A DNA stretch of 64,000 nucleotides, from assembly GCA_900696465.1 (NCBI GenBank), contig CAADGE010000023.1, forward strand, positions 124,001 to 188,000, read 5' to 3'. Positions 26,799 through 33,963 of the stretch are shown here, piece after piece. Made by a program: the position numbers and the translations under genes. This DNA comes from an uncultured Planctomycetota bacterium (GTDB lineage Bacteria; Planctomycetota; Phycisphaerae; UBA1845; UTPLA1). Below the pieces are notes generated by a model. That model was not told the origin of the DNA. It searched no databases and was given only the letters and a program-made list of their open reading frames with translations. Position 1 is the first letter of the stretch. Every line of letters begins with the position of its first letter.

Positions 26799-27110
26799 AT
26801 GAGCATTCAACTCGACATCGATCAAGAACGCATCGTGGCCTTCTGTCGCAAGTGGAGGATCATCGAATTTTCCCTGTTTGGATCGGCCCTGCGCGATGAT
26901 TTTGGACCGGACAGCGACGTGGACGTTCTCGTAAGCTTCGAGCCGGACGCGCCGTGGAGTTTGTGGGACCTGATCGACATGAAATACGAGTTGCAGGATA
27001 TCTTCGGCCGTGAGGTCGACCTCGTGGAGAAGAAGGCCCTTCGCAATCCGATCCGTCGGCGTGCCATTCTTTCAACCCATCGGGTGATTCATGCCGCCGC
27101 CCAAGGATGA
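26799..27110 (+). CDS. mntA: MntA-like minimal nucleotidyltransferase antitoxin
   Basis: A 103-residue nucleotidyltransferase-fold protein. The signature FSLFGSALRDDF followed by DSDVDVLVSF provides the GSx10DxD metal and nucleotide site. In this family MntA neutralises HepT toxins by AMPylating a tyrosine in HepT. The gene overlaps the hepT start by 20 bases, the usual arrangement of type VII toxin-antitoxin pairs. All catalytic residues look intact. Confidence 0.85.
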   Translation: MSIQLDIDQERIVAFCRKWRIIEFSLFGSALRDDFGPDSDVDVLVSFEPDAPWSLWDLIDMKYELQDIFGREVDLVEKKALRNPIRRRAILSTHRVIHAAAQG

Positions 27111-27399
27111 CCAAGCCTACCTCGCGGATATGTGCACTTATGCGCGCGACGTAGTGCGGGCCGTGCAGGATGTAGACTTCTCTGCTTACCTACGTGACGA
27201 CAATCTTCGCCTTTCCATCGAACGCCGAATCGAAATAATCGGTGAGGCGGCGCGGAATGTTTCCGACGAGTTTCGCGCGGCCCATCCCGAGATACCTTGG
27301 CGCTCGGTCATCGGACAACGGCATGTACTGGCCAACGCCTACGGTGAAATCGACCACGAACGCATCTGGCGGCTTGCGATCGAAGGATACCCGAACTGA
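27091..27399 (+). CDS. hepT: HepT-like ribonuclease, catalytic His lost and C-terminus frameshifted
   Basis: A 102-residue DUF86/HepT protein. HepT toxins carry an RX4-6HXY motif: Arg and His form the RNase site and the Tyr is the AMPylation target. Here the motif reads IGQRHVLANAYGEID, with Asn (AAC) where His (CAC) is expected: R-x4-N-x-Y. The frame ends early at TGA 27397. Read in another frame from 27387, the DNA encodes IPELIRLLEPLMPPELEP and a stop at 27441. That matches the expected HepT C-terminus, so a single base has been lost near 27385-27387. The toxin is probably inactive, and the gene may be a pseudogene. The remaining helical bundle is well preserved. Confidence 0.8.
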   Translation: MPPPKDDQAYLADMCTYARDVVRAVQDVDFSAYLRDDNLRLSIERRIEIIGEAARNVSDEFRAAHPEIPWRSVIGQRHVLANAYGEIDHERIWRLAIEGYPN

Positions 27400-27507
27400 T
27401 CCGGCTTCTCGAACCATTGATGCCGCCTGAACTCGAGCCGTAAGGGTCGTGAAGTGCACCTCAAACATTTCACGTTCGCCAGTTGATCTCGTCGAGCGGA
27501 GGCGAGC

Positions 27508-28029
27508 ATGTCCAGGAAGAAAAGCCAGCACCTCTCCCACATCGATGCCCGCGGGAAGGCACAAATGGTGGACGTCTCCGCCAAAAAGGTCACGCGGCGT
27601 CGCGCCGTCGCAACCGCCGAAGTGCGGATGAGGGCCACGACACTGGCACGCATCGCCTCCGGCAAGTTGCCCAAGGGCGACGTTTTTTCCGTTGCCCGGC
27701 TGGCCGGAATTGCCGCCGCCAAGCAGACCGGCCTGCTCATTCCGCTTTGTCACCAGCTCCCGCTGGATCATGTGGACGTGCAGATCGAAGCGTGCCCGCC
27801 GGATCGCGTCCGCATCCGTGCCGAGGCCGTCGTTCGTGCCCGAACGGGTGTCGAGATGGAGGCCCTGACGGCCGCGGCGGTCGCGGCACTGACCATCTAC
27901 GACATGTGCAAGGCAGTGGACCGCGGGATGGTGATCGGTCCGGTCTGCCTCGAAGAAAAGTCCGGCGGCCGATCGGGTCGATGGCAACGGACGCTCGTGT
28001 CCTCACCCCCTCGCAAGCGAAAAACGTAA
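27508..28029 (+). CDS. moaC: Cyclic pyranopterin monophosphate synthase MoaC
   Basis: Second step of molybdenum cofactor synthesis: 3',8-cyclo-7,8-dihydro-GTP to cPMP. 173 residues, ATG preceded by [29 protein letters not shown] is the standard N-terminus. [15 protein letters not shown] is the active-site loop, and [19 protein letters not shown] with CKAVDRGM holds the catalytic Lys/Asp region. No other moa gene is adjacent; the FdhF-like molybdoenzyme at 33964 is a possible consumer. Confidence 0.94.
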   Translation: MSRKKSQHLSHIDARGKAQMVDVSAKKVTRRRAVATAEVRMRATTLARIASGKLPKGDVFSVARLAGIAAAKQTGLLIPLCHQLPLDHVDVQIEACPPDRVRIRAEAVVRARTGVEMEALTAAAVAALTIYDMCKAVDRGMVIGPVCLEEKSGGRSGRWQRTLVSSPPRKRKT

Positions 28030-28084
28030 GTCACCGGCACCACTTCCTTCCGCTTTTCAAATCCGTTGAAAGTCCGAACGGATA

Positions 28085-28114
28085 TTGTGTCGCGTGCGGC
28101 GCGGCCCTTAGAAT
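28085..28114 (+). promoter_or_regulatory. Possible promoter for the polyprenyl synthase gene
   Basis: TTGTGT (28085-28090), an 18-base spacer, then TAGAAT (28109-28114), ending 23 bases before the ATG at 28138. The -10 matches the consensus at five of six positions; the -35 is weak. Confidence 0.3.
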
Positions 28115-28137
28115 CCGGCAGCTCAGCGGGTTTCTCC

Positions 28138-29157
28138 ATGCAGACACGAACGAATACGCTCTCCGACCTGACCAGCCCGATCGCTTCTGCGCTCGACCGC
28201 GTCATCGAAGTTTTCGATGCTGAGCTGCGCACCGATCTTGGCTTCGTAAACCACCTGGTCGAGCAGGTGCGGCGCTACCGCGGCAAGCTGCTGCGTCCGC
28301 GACTGTTGCTCTTGGCGGCCCGCGCAACGGGTGATCTTCGCCAGGAGCACCTCGTGCTGGCCGCCGTCGTGGAGATGGTTCACATGGCGACGCTCGTCCA
28401 TGACGACGTGCTCGACGAGGCCGATGTCCGCCGGAAGGGCGCCACGGTCAATCGCATGGTGGGCAACGAGGCGGCCGTCCTGCTCGGCGACTACCTGATC
28501 TCCCATGCCTATCACCTGTGCAGCAGTCTCGGCTCGACGCACACCTCACGGCGCATCGCCGCCGTGACGAACACCGTCTGCGAAGGCGAACTCATGCAGA
28601 TCGCCCATCGCGGTAACTGCGAACTGACCGAAAGCGATTATCTGGAGATCATCCGCCGGAAGACAGCCGTCCTGACCGGGCTGTGTTGCGAACTCGGGGC
28701 CTGGGCATCGGGGGCAGCGACGGAGACAGTCGAGCACCTCGCCGCTTTCGGTACCGACCTGGGCATGGCCTTCCAGATCGTCGACGATCTGCTCGATCTG
28801 ACTGCCACGGAGAACGAACTCGGCAAGACCGTGGGGCGCGATGCGGAACTGGGCAAGTGGACCCTGCCGGCCATTCACTATCGTGATCATGCCGACGGTG
28901 AGGATCGCGCGAAGATCGTCGCTGCCATGAGCAAACCCGGTGACAAGACCGGGCGATTGCGTGCCATTCTCCTGAACGAGAGCGGAATGGTAAAGGATGG
29001 AGAGCGAGCGTCTGCCGCCGGTTCGATCGACTACGCCATGGACACGGCGCGGTCGTATGTGCAATCCGCCCTGGCGCACCTGGCCGATCTGCCGTCGAGC
29101 GATGCCAAGGATAGTCTCACCGCTGCGGCGGAATACATCGTCACGCGGCGAATCTGA
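28138..29157 (+). CDS. Polyprenyl diphosphate synthase (trans-type)
   Basis: A 339-residue trans-prenyltransferase that elongates allylic diphosphates with isopentenyl diphosphate for quinone side chains or carrier lipids. The first aspartate motif is LVHDDVLDEADVRR and the second is QIVDDLLDLTATENELGK. GKLLRPRLLLLAAR is the conserved substrate-binding segment. It starts at ATG 28138; a longer frame reaches 28066. Chain length cannot be fixed from sequence by eye. Small/medium residues before the first motif (AAVVEMVHMATL) fit a long-chain enzyme such as an octaprenyl or heptaprenyl synthase. Confidence 0.88.
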   Translation: MQTRTNTLSDLTSPIASALDRVIEVFDAELRTDLGFVNHLVEQVRRYRGKLLRPRLLLLAARATGDLRQEHLVLAAVVEMVHMATLVHDDVLDEADVRRKGATVNRMVGNEAAVLLGDYLISHAYHLCSSLGSTHTSRRIAAVTNTVCEGELMQIAHRGNCELTESDYLEIIRRKTAVLTGLCCELGAWASGAATETVEHLAAFGTDLGMAFQIVDDLLDLTATENELGKTVGRDAELGKWTLPAIHYRDHADGEDRAKIVAAMSKPGDKTGRLRAILLNESGMVKDGERASAAGSIDYAMDTARSYVQSALAHLADLPSSDAKDSLTAAAEYIVTRRI

Positions 29158-29195
29158 ACTGCGGGCATCACTCCTGCCGACTGCTTATTAACCCT

Positions 29196-29263
29196 GATGA
29201 CATCTGTGGGACCGCTCTCCCGTTCGGTCTGAAGAACTGTCCTACATCAGTTCTTTGAGAGGT
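29196..29263 (+). repeat. Two-hairpin intergenic repeat, copy A
   Basis: This 68-base element aligns without gaps to 44711-44778, with 53 of 68 positions identical. Two stems are visible: GACCG...CGGTC (29210-29230) and a perfect AAGAACTG-(8)-CAGTTCTT (29234-29257). It lies between convergent genes (polyprenyl synthase and porB). A REP-like dispersed element or a structured 3' element are both possible. Confidence 0.6.
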
Positions 29264-29282
29264 ACTTACATCATCCCGACGA

Positions 29283-30236
29283 TCAGTCGTGTGCACAGTC
29301 GTTGCCCGCCGCCGCGGGAAAGGCCAGGGCCAGCGCATCAAGCCGGTGCCATTGTTCGGCAATTCGCTCACGAATGTGCTTCAGATTGACCTGGCTGCCG
29401 GTATAGCGCCGTTGCCTGGCTGCGTATTCCTCCAGCGGCGTGCCGTCGGGACGTACGTTGATGCGGTATCGCACGCCGTCATAGACCTCGTACAGCGGGA
29501 ACAGGCCGCAGCCGACGGCGTGGCGCACCAGGTCGACACTCTCCTCGGCTTCGGATTTCCAGCCCGTCGGACAGGGCGAAAGCATCAGCAGGAAGCGAAA
29601 GCCGTGCATTCTCCTCGCGGTGCGCACCTTGCGCAGGAAGTCATCGCGATGTGCGACCGACAGCGTCGCCGCGTAAGGAATTGCATGGGCCGCCATGATG
29701 CCCATGATGTCCTTTTTGCGCTCCCCCTTACCGAACGGTGACGTTGTTGTGGTGATGCCCTCAGGCGTGGCGCTGCTGCGCTGACCGCCGGTGTTGCCGT
29801 AGATCTCGTTGTCATAGCAGATATAGATGAGGTCTTCGTTTCGCTCGGCCGCCGCGGACAGAGTCGCCAGGCCGATGTCGTAGGTGCCACCGTCGCCGGC
29901 CCAGCAGATCACCGGCGTGTCCTGGCCATTGAGCCGCTCAATGGTGACGAGACCGCTGGCGACCGCAGCGCTGCTGGCAAAGGTCGTTGCCGCGACCGGC
30001 GCACCGTAGGCCGAATTCGGGAAGGCGCCGGCGGTTACGATGCCGCAGCACGCCGGAATCGCCAGCATCGGCCGCTCCACCCCGAGTGCCTGGTTGAGAA
30101 GTTGCAGTCCCAGCGACATGCCGCAGCCGGCGCAATTGGTGTTGCCGCAGCGCAGGAGGTGCTCACCACCGATATGCCACGCCTCGGCCGGGTCTTTCTC
30201 CCGATCGGCGCACTGTTCGAGCCTGATCGGTGTCAC
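29283..30236 (-). CDS. porB: 2-oxoacid:ferredoxin oxidoreductase, beta subunit
   Basis: Thiamine-diphosphate-binding subunit, 317 residues. Cysteine signature CGNTNCAGCGMSLGLQLL lies near the N-terminus and provides ligands for the proximal 4Fe-4S cluster. The TPP/Mg motif starts at CWAGDGGTYDIGLATL and ends YDNEIYGNTGGQRSSATP. These are the standard PorB features for pyruvate or a related 2-oxoacid. Its start overlaps the porA stop by four bases. Which oxoacid is used cannot be decided here. Confidence 0.92.
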   Translation of the reverse strand: MTPIRLEQCADREKDPAEAWHIGGEHLLRCGNTNCAGCGMSLGLQLLNQALGVERPMLAIPACCGIVTAGAFPNSAYGAPVAATTFASSAAVASGLVTIERLNGQDTPVICWAGDGGTYDIGLATLSAAAERNEDLIYICYDNEIYGNTGGQRSSATPEGITTTTSPFGKGERKKDIMGIMAAHAIPYAATLSVAHRDDFLRKVRTARRMHGFRFLLMLSPCPTGWKSEAEESVDLVRHAVGCGLFPLYEVYDGVRYRINVRPDGTPLEEYAARQRRYTGSQVNLKHIRERIAEQWHRLDALALAFPAAAGNDCAHD

Positions 30237-31405
30237 AGTGCCACCTCCTCCCAGACGGGCTCGGCCTCCGCACTCCGTGATGAGAGATCATCGGCGATGC
30301 CGCTCAGGCAGTCCTCCGTGACATCGCCACCACCGAGACCTACCACGTAATCCTGAAGGAGCAGATCGCTCCGGCCGCGTAAGCTGGCAGCGACCTCCTG
30401 CCAGAAGATGCCGCCCGAGCCGGGCGAATGGTTGCGATCCAGTACGCCGACACGCTGCGCAGTTGCCGTGGCGTCTCGCATCTCCTGCCTCGGGAAGGGT
30501 CGAAACAGCTTCACGCGGATCATGCCGAGGCGTTCGCCGCGCTCCCGACGATGTTTCACGAGGTTTCGGAGCGTTCGAGCCATCGTATTGCAGGCGACCA
30601 TGATCGTGCTCGCGTCCGTCGTCTCGCAGGTCTCCAGTGCACCGACGGGCCGCCGACCAAATAACTTCTCGAACTCGTCGATCGCTTCGGTCAGCACCTC
30701 CGGCACGCGCAGCATCGCCTCCTGAATCTCGTGCCGCATGTGCGCCGTTTCGCGCGGCCAGGTCAGCCCTCCGAAGGTCATGGGGCGTCCGGTGTGGAGT
30801 CGATGGGGGACGTGACACGGCGGGAGGTAGGCGTCGACCTGCTCCTGGGTAGGCAGATCGACCACCATCTGTGTATGCGAGATGACAAACCCATCGAGCG
30901 CCACCAGCGCCGGCAGGAGGATGCGGCGGTCTTCCGCCACGCGGAATGCCAGCAGGATCGTATCCACGAGGTCCTGATGCGAGTCGGTGTAGAACTGCAT
31001 CCACGCCGCATCGCGGAGCGCCAGACTGTCACCCTGGTCCACCCAGATGTTCCACGGAGGACCGAGGGTGCGATTGACCGCGAGGAGCACGATCGGCAGT
31101 CGATAGTAACCCGCGGCGAAGACGTTCTCCGTCATGTAGGAAAGACCGTTGGCGCTCGACGCGGTGAATGATCGTGCTCCGGCCAGGGACGCGCCAATAC
31201 AAACGCCCATGGCACTGTGTTCCGACTCAACCGGTACGACTCGTCCCTTGCTGAAGGAGTGTGCACTGAGGTACTCGATGATCTCTGTCTGCGGGGTGAT
31301 GGGGTAAGCCCCGGCGCAGCAGCCGCGCGCCGTGCGGTTCGCCTCGCCGGCCATGGCCAACGTGCGACCGGCTGCTTGATTTCCTGTCACCAGAACACGA
31401 GGCAT
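30233..31405 (-). CDS. porA: 2-oxoacid:ferredoxin oxidoreductase, alpha subunit
   Basis: 390 residues from ATG 31405; the frame is open upstream to 31564, but that would overlap the flavoprotein gene. The pyrimidine-binding segment CCAGAYPITPQTEIIEYLS is diagnostic. ESEHSAMGVCIGASLAGARS and TASSANGLSYMTENVFAAG follow. The conserved RTLGPPWNIWVDQGDSLALR corresponds to the substrate loop. The C-terminal third is the transketolase-C-like domain (MIRVKLFRPFPRQEM). It forms an operon with porB and the PorG-fusion gene. Confidence 0.92.
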   Translation of the reverse strand: MPRVLVTGNQAAGRTLAMAGEANRTARGCCAGAYPITPQTEIIEYLSAHSFSKGRVVPVESEHSAMGVCIGASLAGARSFTASSANGLSYMTENVFAAGYYRLPIVLLAVNRTLGPPWNIWVDQGDSLALRDAAWMQFYTDSHQDLVDTILLAFRVAEDRRILLPALVALDGFVISHTQMVVDLPTQEQVDAYLPPCHVPHRLHTGRPMTFGGLTWPRETAHMRHEIQEAMLRVPEVLTEAIDEFEKLFGRRPVGALETCETTDASTIMVACNTMARTLRNLVKHRRERGERLGMIRVKLFRPFPRQEMRDATATAQRVGVLDRNHSPGSGGIFWQEVAASLRGRSDLLLQDYVVGLGGGDVTEDCLSGIADDLSSRSAEAEPVWEEVAL

Positions 31406-31428
31406 GTCGCTTCCGCCTTTTTTCGCCG

Positions 31429-33645
31429 TCAGAGTTCCGCCATGTAGATAACGCCGCGCGGACACTCGCTCGCACAGACGCCGCAGCCCTTGCAGTAGTC
31501 GTAGTCGAAGTTGTATCCGTCTCCGTTGCGCCGCAGGATGCCCTCCGGGCAGTACGTCACGCATCGGTCACACTGGTTGCACACGCCGCAGCTCATGCAG
31601 CGCCCCGCCTCCTGCACGGCTGGTTGCACGCCGGAAGTAGAATCCAGTCCGAGCCGGACTTCCTCGAACGTTCGTCGTCTGCGAGTTGCCGGCAGGTGCG
31701 GCGTACGTCGCGCCGGAGCGTGCGTGAAGATGTGCATGTGCATCCGCTCATAGCCCGCGACGGGGCGCTCGCCGCGCGGGAACAGGTCCTCACCGGTCAG
31801 CGTGCGATGGATATGCCACGCCGCACGACGACCGCTTCCGATGGCGGCTGCGACCGTGCCGTCGTTCGTGGCGAAGTCTCCGCCGAGAAACACCGGCGCG
31901 CCCGAGAGACCCAGCAGCCGCTCGCTATCTCGAATCTCGGCGCCTTCCGGAAGGATGGACAGGTCCGCCGACTGACCGAGCGCGAGGATGACCCGATCGC
32001 AGACCACGTCGAAGTCGCTGTCTTCGGTCTCGACGGGCACGGGGGTGCGGCGCCCCGATTCATCCGGCGGACCGAGCATCATGCGCCGACAGGTAAGCAG
32101 CACTTCGTCACCCACGTGTCGTAGATGCAGCGGGGCAACAAGCTCTTCCAGTTGGATGCCCTCTTCGATTGCCTCCTCGATTTCCTCACGAATGGCGGGC
32201 ATTTCGGCGCGCGACCTGCGGTACAGGACTCGAACGCTTCGCGCGCCGACCCGCAGGGCGGAGCGCGCGGCGTCCATCGCCGTATTGCCGCCTCCGATCA
32301 CCACCACGCGCAGCCCGCGGAGCGAGACTTCACCTTGCCGCACGCGATCGAGGAAATCGATACCCTCCTCAACCACGCCGGGCCGCAGACTGCCCAGCTC
32401 CAGGGAGCGAATCTGCTGAAGACCCGTGGCAACGAAGACGGCTTCAAACTCTCGTGTAAGCGCGAGCAGACGCGTCCGGTCGATGAAGCATCGCGTCTGC
32501 ACCTTGACGCCATGCTGAACGATGTAATCAATCTCGGAATCGAGAACCTCCGGCGGCAGCCGATACGCAGGAATGCCGGTCCGCAGCAGGCCACCGAGTT
32601 CGTCACCGCCTTCGAAAATCGTCGCTTCGTAGCCGAGCAGGGCCAGGTGATACGCGGCGCCGAGACCAGCGGGACCGGAACCGATGACGGCGACTCGTTC
32701 ATCTCGCCAGGGCGGCGTTGGCGATGGCCGGCGCCCGTGGTCGGCGGCATAGCGCTCCAGATCGCGAATCTGTATGGGCTCGTCGAACAGACTGCGATTG
32801 CAAGCTTCCATGCATGGAGCAGGGCACACACGGCCACAGACGCCGGGGAGTGGAGTGGTTTCGAGCAGGATTGCCAGGGCCTCATCCGAGCGTCCCGCCG
32901 CGACGGCCTGAACGAATCCCTGTATGTCGTTGCCGGCAGGGCATGCGCCGGAACAGGGCGAAAGCAGATTGCGCCGATGGGGTCGCCTCGTGGCCCAGGA
33001 ACCGGTGCGTATCGGCGAAGGCCGACCGAGGTCTTCGTCGAGAAGGTCGGGCGGCGTCGCAGGTGCCGGCTTCGTTTGAATTACTGCACGCTCACCCGGA
33101 AGCTCCGCGCCGCGCACCCTCTCATATGCCTCGCGGGCGGCCTTCAGATTGCCGCCGCTGAACTTGAGATCCGCCAGCGCCGCCTCCACGGCCTCCCACG
33201 GCTCGTTGAGAACCTTGAGCACCGCGCCAAACATCGTGGTGTTGACGATCGGCACGGTTCGTGTGCCGAGCGAATGAGCGAGCGCGATGGACGTGGCATC
33301 GACGGCGGCCACGCGTCGGCCGGGAAACATCGAAGCCAGCGCCTCCGGCGGCGACGACGCATTCAGAATCAGCCAGCCGTCGGGCTTGAGATTCGACGCC
33401 ACGCTCGGAGCGATGAGCGTGCGGTCCAGCACGATCACATGATCCGGCTCACGGACCTGATTGTGATTGGTGATTTCCTCGTCATCGATTCGGATGAAGG
33501 CCTGAAGCGGCGCCCCGGAGCGCTCGGCGGCATAGACACCGAACGCCTGCGCAAAACGGCCCCGGAGGAAGGCCGCCGTGGCGATCAACTTGGCCAAGGT
33601 CACGCCACCCTGTCCGCCCCGGCCATGGATGGTCATCTCGATCAT
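31429..33645 (-). CDS. Fusion: PorG gamma subunit + GltD-like FAD/NAD(P) flavoprotein + 2x[4Fe-4S] ferredoxin
   Basis: A 738-residue three-part protein from ATG 33645. Residues 1-185 are the gamma domain of 2-oxoacid:ferredoxin oxidoreductase (IHGRGGQGGVTLAKL, YAAERSGAPLQAFIRID). Residues about 230-640 match the small subunit of glutamate synthase: Fe-S cysteines at CSGACPAGND and CGRVCPAPCMEACNR, FAD motif VIGSGPAGLGAAYHLALLG, NAD(P) motif VVIGGGNTAMDAARSALRVG, and ILALGQSAD before the last FAD loop (FLGGDFATNDG). Residues 683-730 are a ferredoxin domain with CMSCGVCNQC/CVTYCP and CKGCGVCASECP clusters. It is the first gene of the por operon. Inference: the fused flavoprotein passes electrons between ferredoxin and NAD(P)H directly at the Por complex. 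Confidence 0.9.
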   Translation of the reverse strand: MIEMTIHGRGGQGGVTLAKLIATAAFLRGRFAQAFGVYAAERSGAPLQAFIRIDDEEITNHNQVREPDHVIVLDRTLIAPSVASNLKPDGWLILNASSPPEALASMFPGRRVAAVDATSIALAHSLGTRTVPIVNTTMFGAVLKVLNEPWEAVEAALADLKFSGGNLKAAREAYERVRGAELPGERAVIQTKPAPATPPDLLDEDLGRPSPIRTGSWATRRPHRRNLLSPCSGACPAGNDIQGFVQAVAAGRSDEALAILLETTPLPGVCGRVCPAPCMEACNRSLFDEPIQIRDLERYAADHGRRPSPTPPWRDERVAVIGSGPAGLGAAYHLALLGYEATIFEGGDELGGLLRTGIPAYRLPPEVLDSEIDYIVQHGVKVQTRCFIDRTRLLALTREFEAVFVATGLQQIRSLELGSLRPGVVEEGIDFLDRVRQGEVSLRGLRVVVIGGGNTAMDAARSALRVGARSVRVLYRRSRAEMPAIREEIEEAIEEGIQLEELVAPLHLRHVGDEVLLTCRRMMLGPPDESGRRTPVPVETEDSDFDVVCDRVILALGQSADLSILPEGAEIRDSERLLGLSGAPVFLGGDFATNDGTVAAAIGSGRRAAWHIHRTLTGEDLFPRGERPVAGYERMHMHIFTHAPARRTPHLPATRRRRTFEEVRLGLDSTSGVQPAVQEAGRCMSCGVCNQCDRCVTYCPEGILRRNGDGYNFDYDYCKGCGVCASECPRGVIYMAEL

Positions 33646-33963
33646 GCGGCACCCGCCGGCGCGGCCGGTTTGCATGCACGGCACGTTTCCCCGCCCGCGC
33701 CGCGAAGGAGGACAATCCCTGCTGCCGGATAGCAGCACGCGGCGCGGGTACCAACCAGCGCCCACCTTCTAGCAAGAGTCGTGCCGTCGAGGCCGATCGG
33801 GTGCGGATGATGGACGCTCGCGATTGCGGATAATCGAAGGTATCGCGGATTCGGGCTGCCGTTGATGCGGAGTTTTCCCCGTTCGGGATGATGGGTCCGG
33901 AGTTACAATCGCATCGAATCGTCCTGCGACGAAATGCACCATTGCGGTCCGGAGTCCTTGTCC
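33646..33963. other. Divergent intergenic region, por operon / fdhF-like gene
   Basis: About 320 bases that should carry both promoters. A perfect small hairpin TGCTGC-CGGATA-GCAGCA lies at about 33719-33736. TACAAT at 33903-33908 is a fair -10 for the rightward gene but has no good -35 at 16-18 bases. No coding frame was recognised. Confidence 0.35.

Noticed and set aside
32125-33732. A 535-codon plus-strand frame opposite the PorG-GltD fusion
   Set aside because: Shadow of the fusion gene, whose domains are clear on the other strand.
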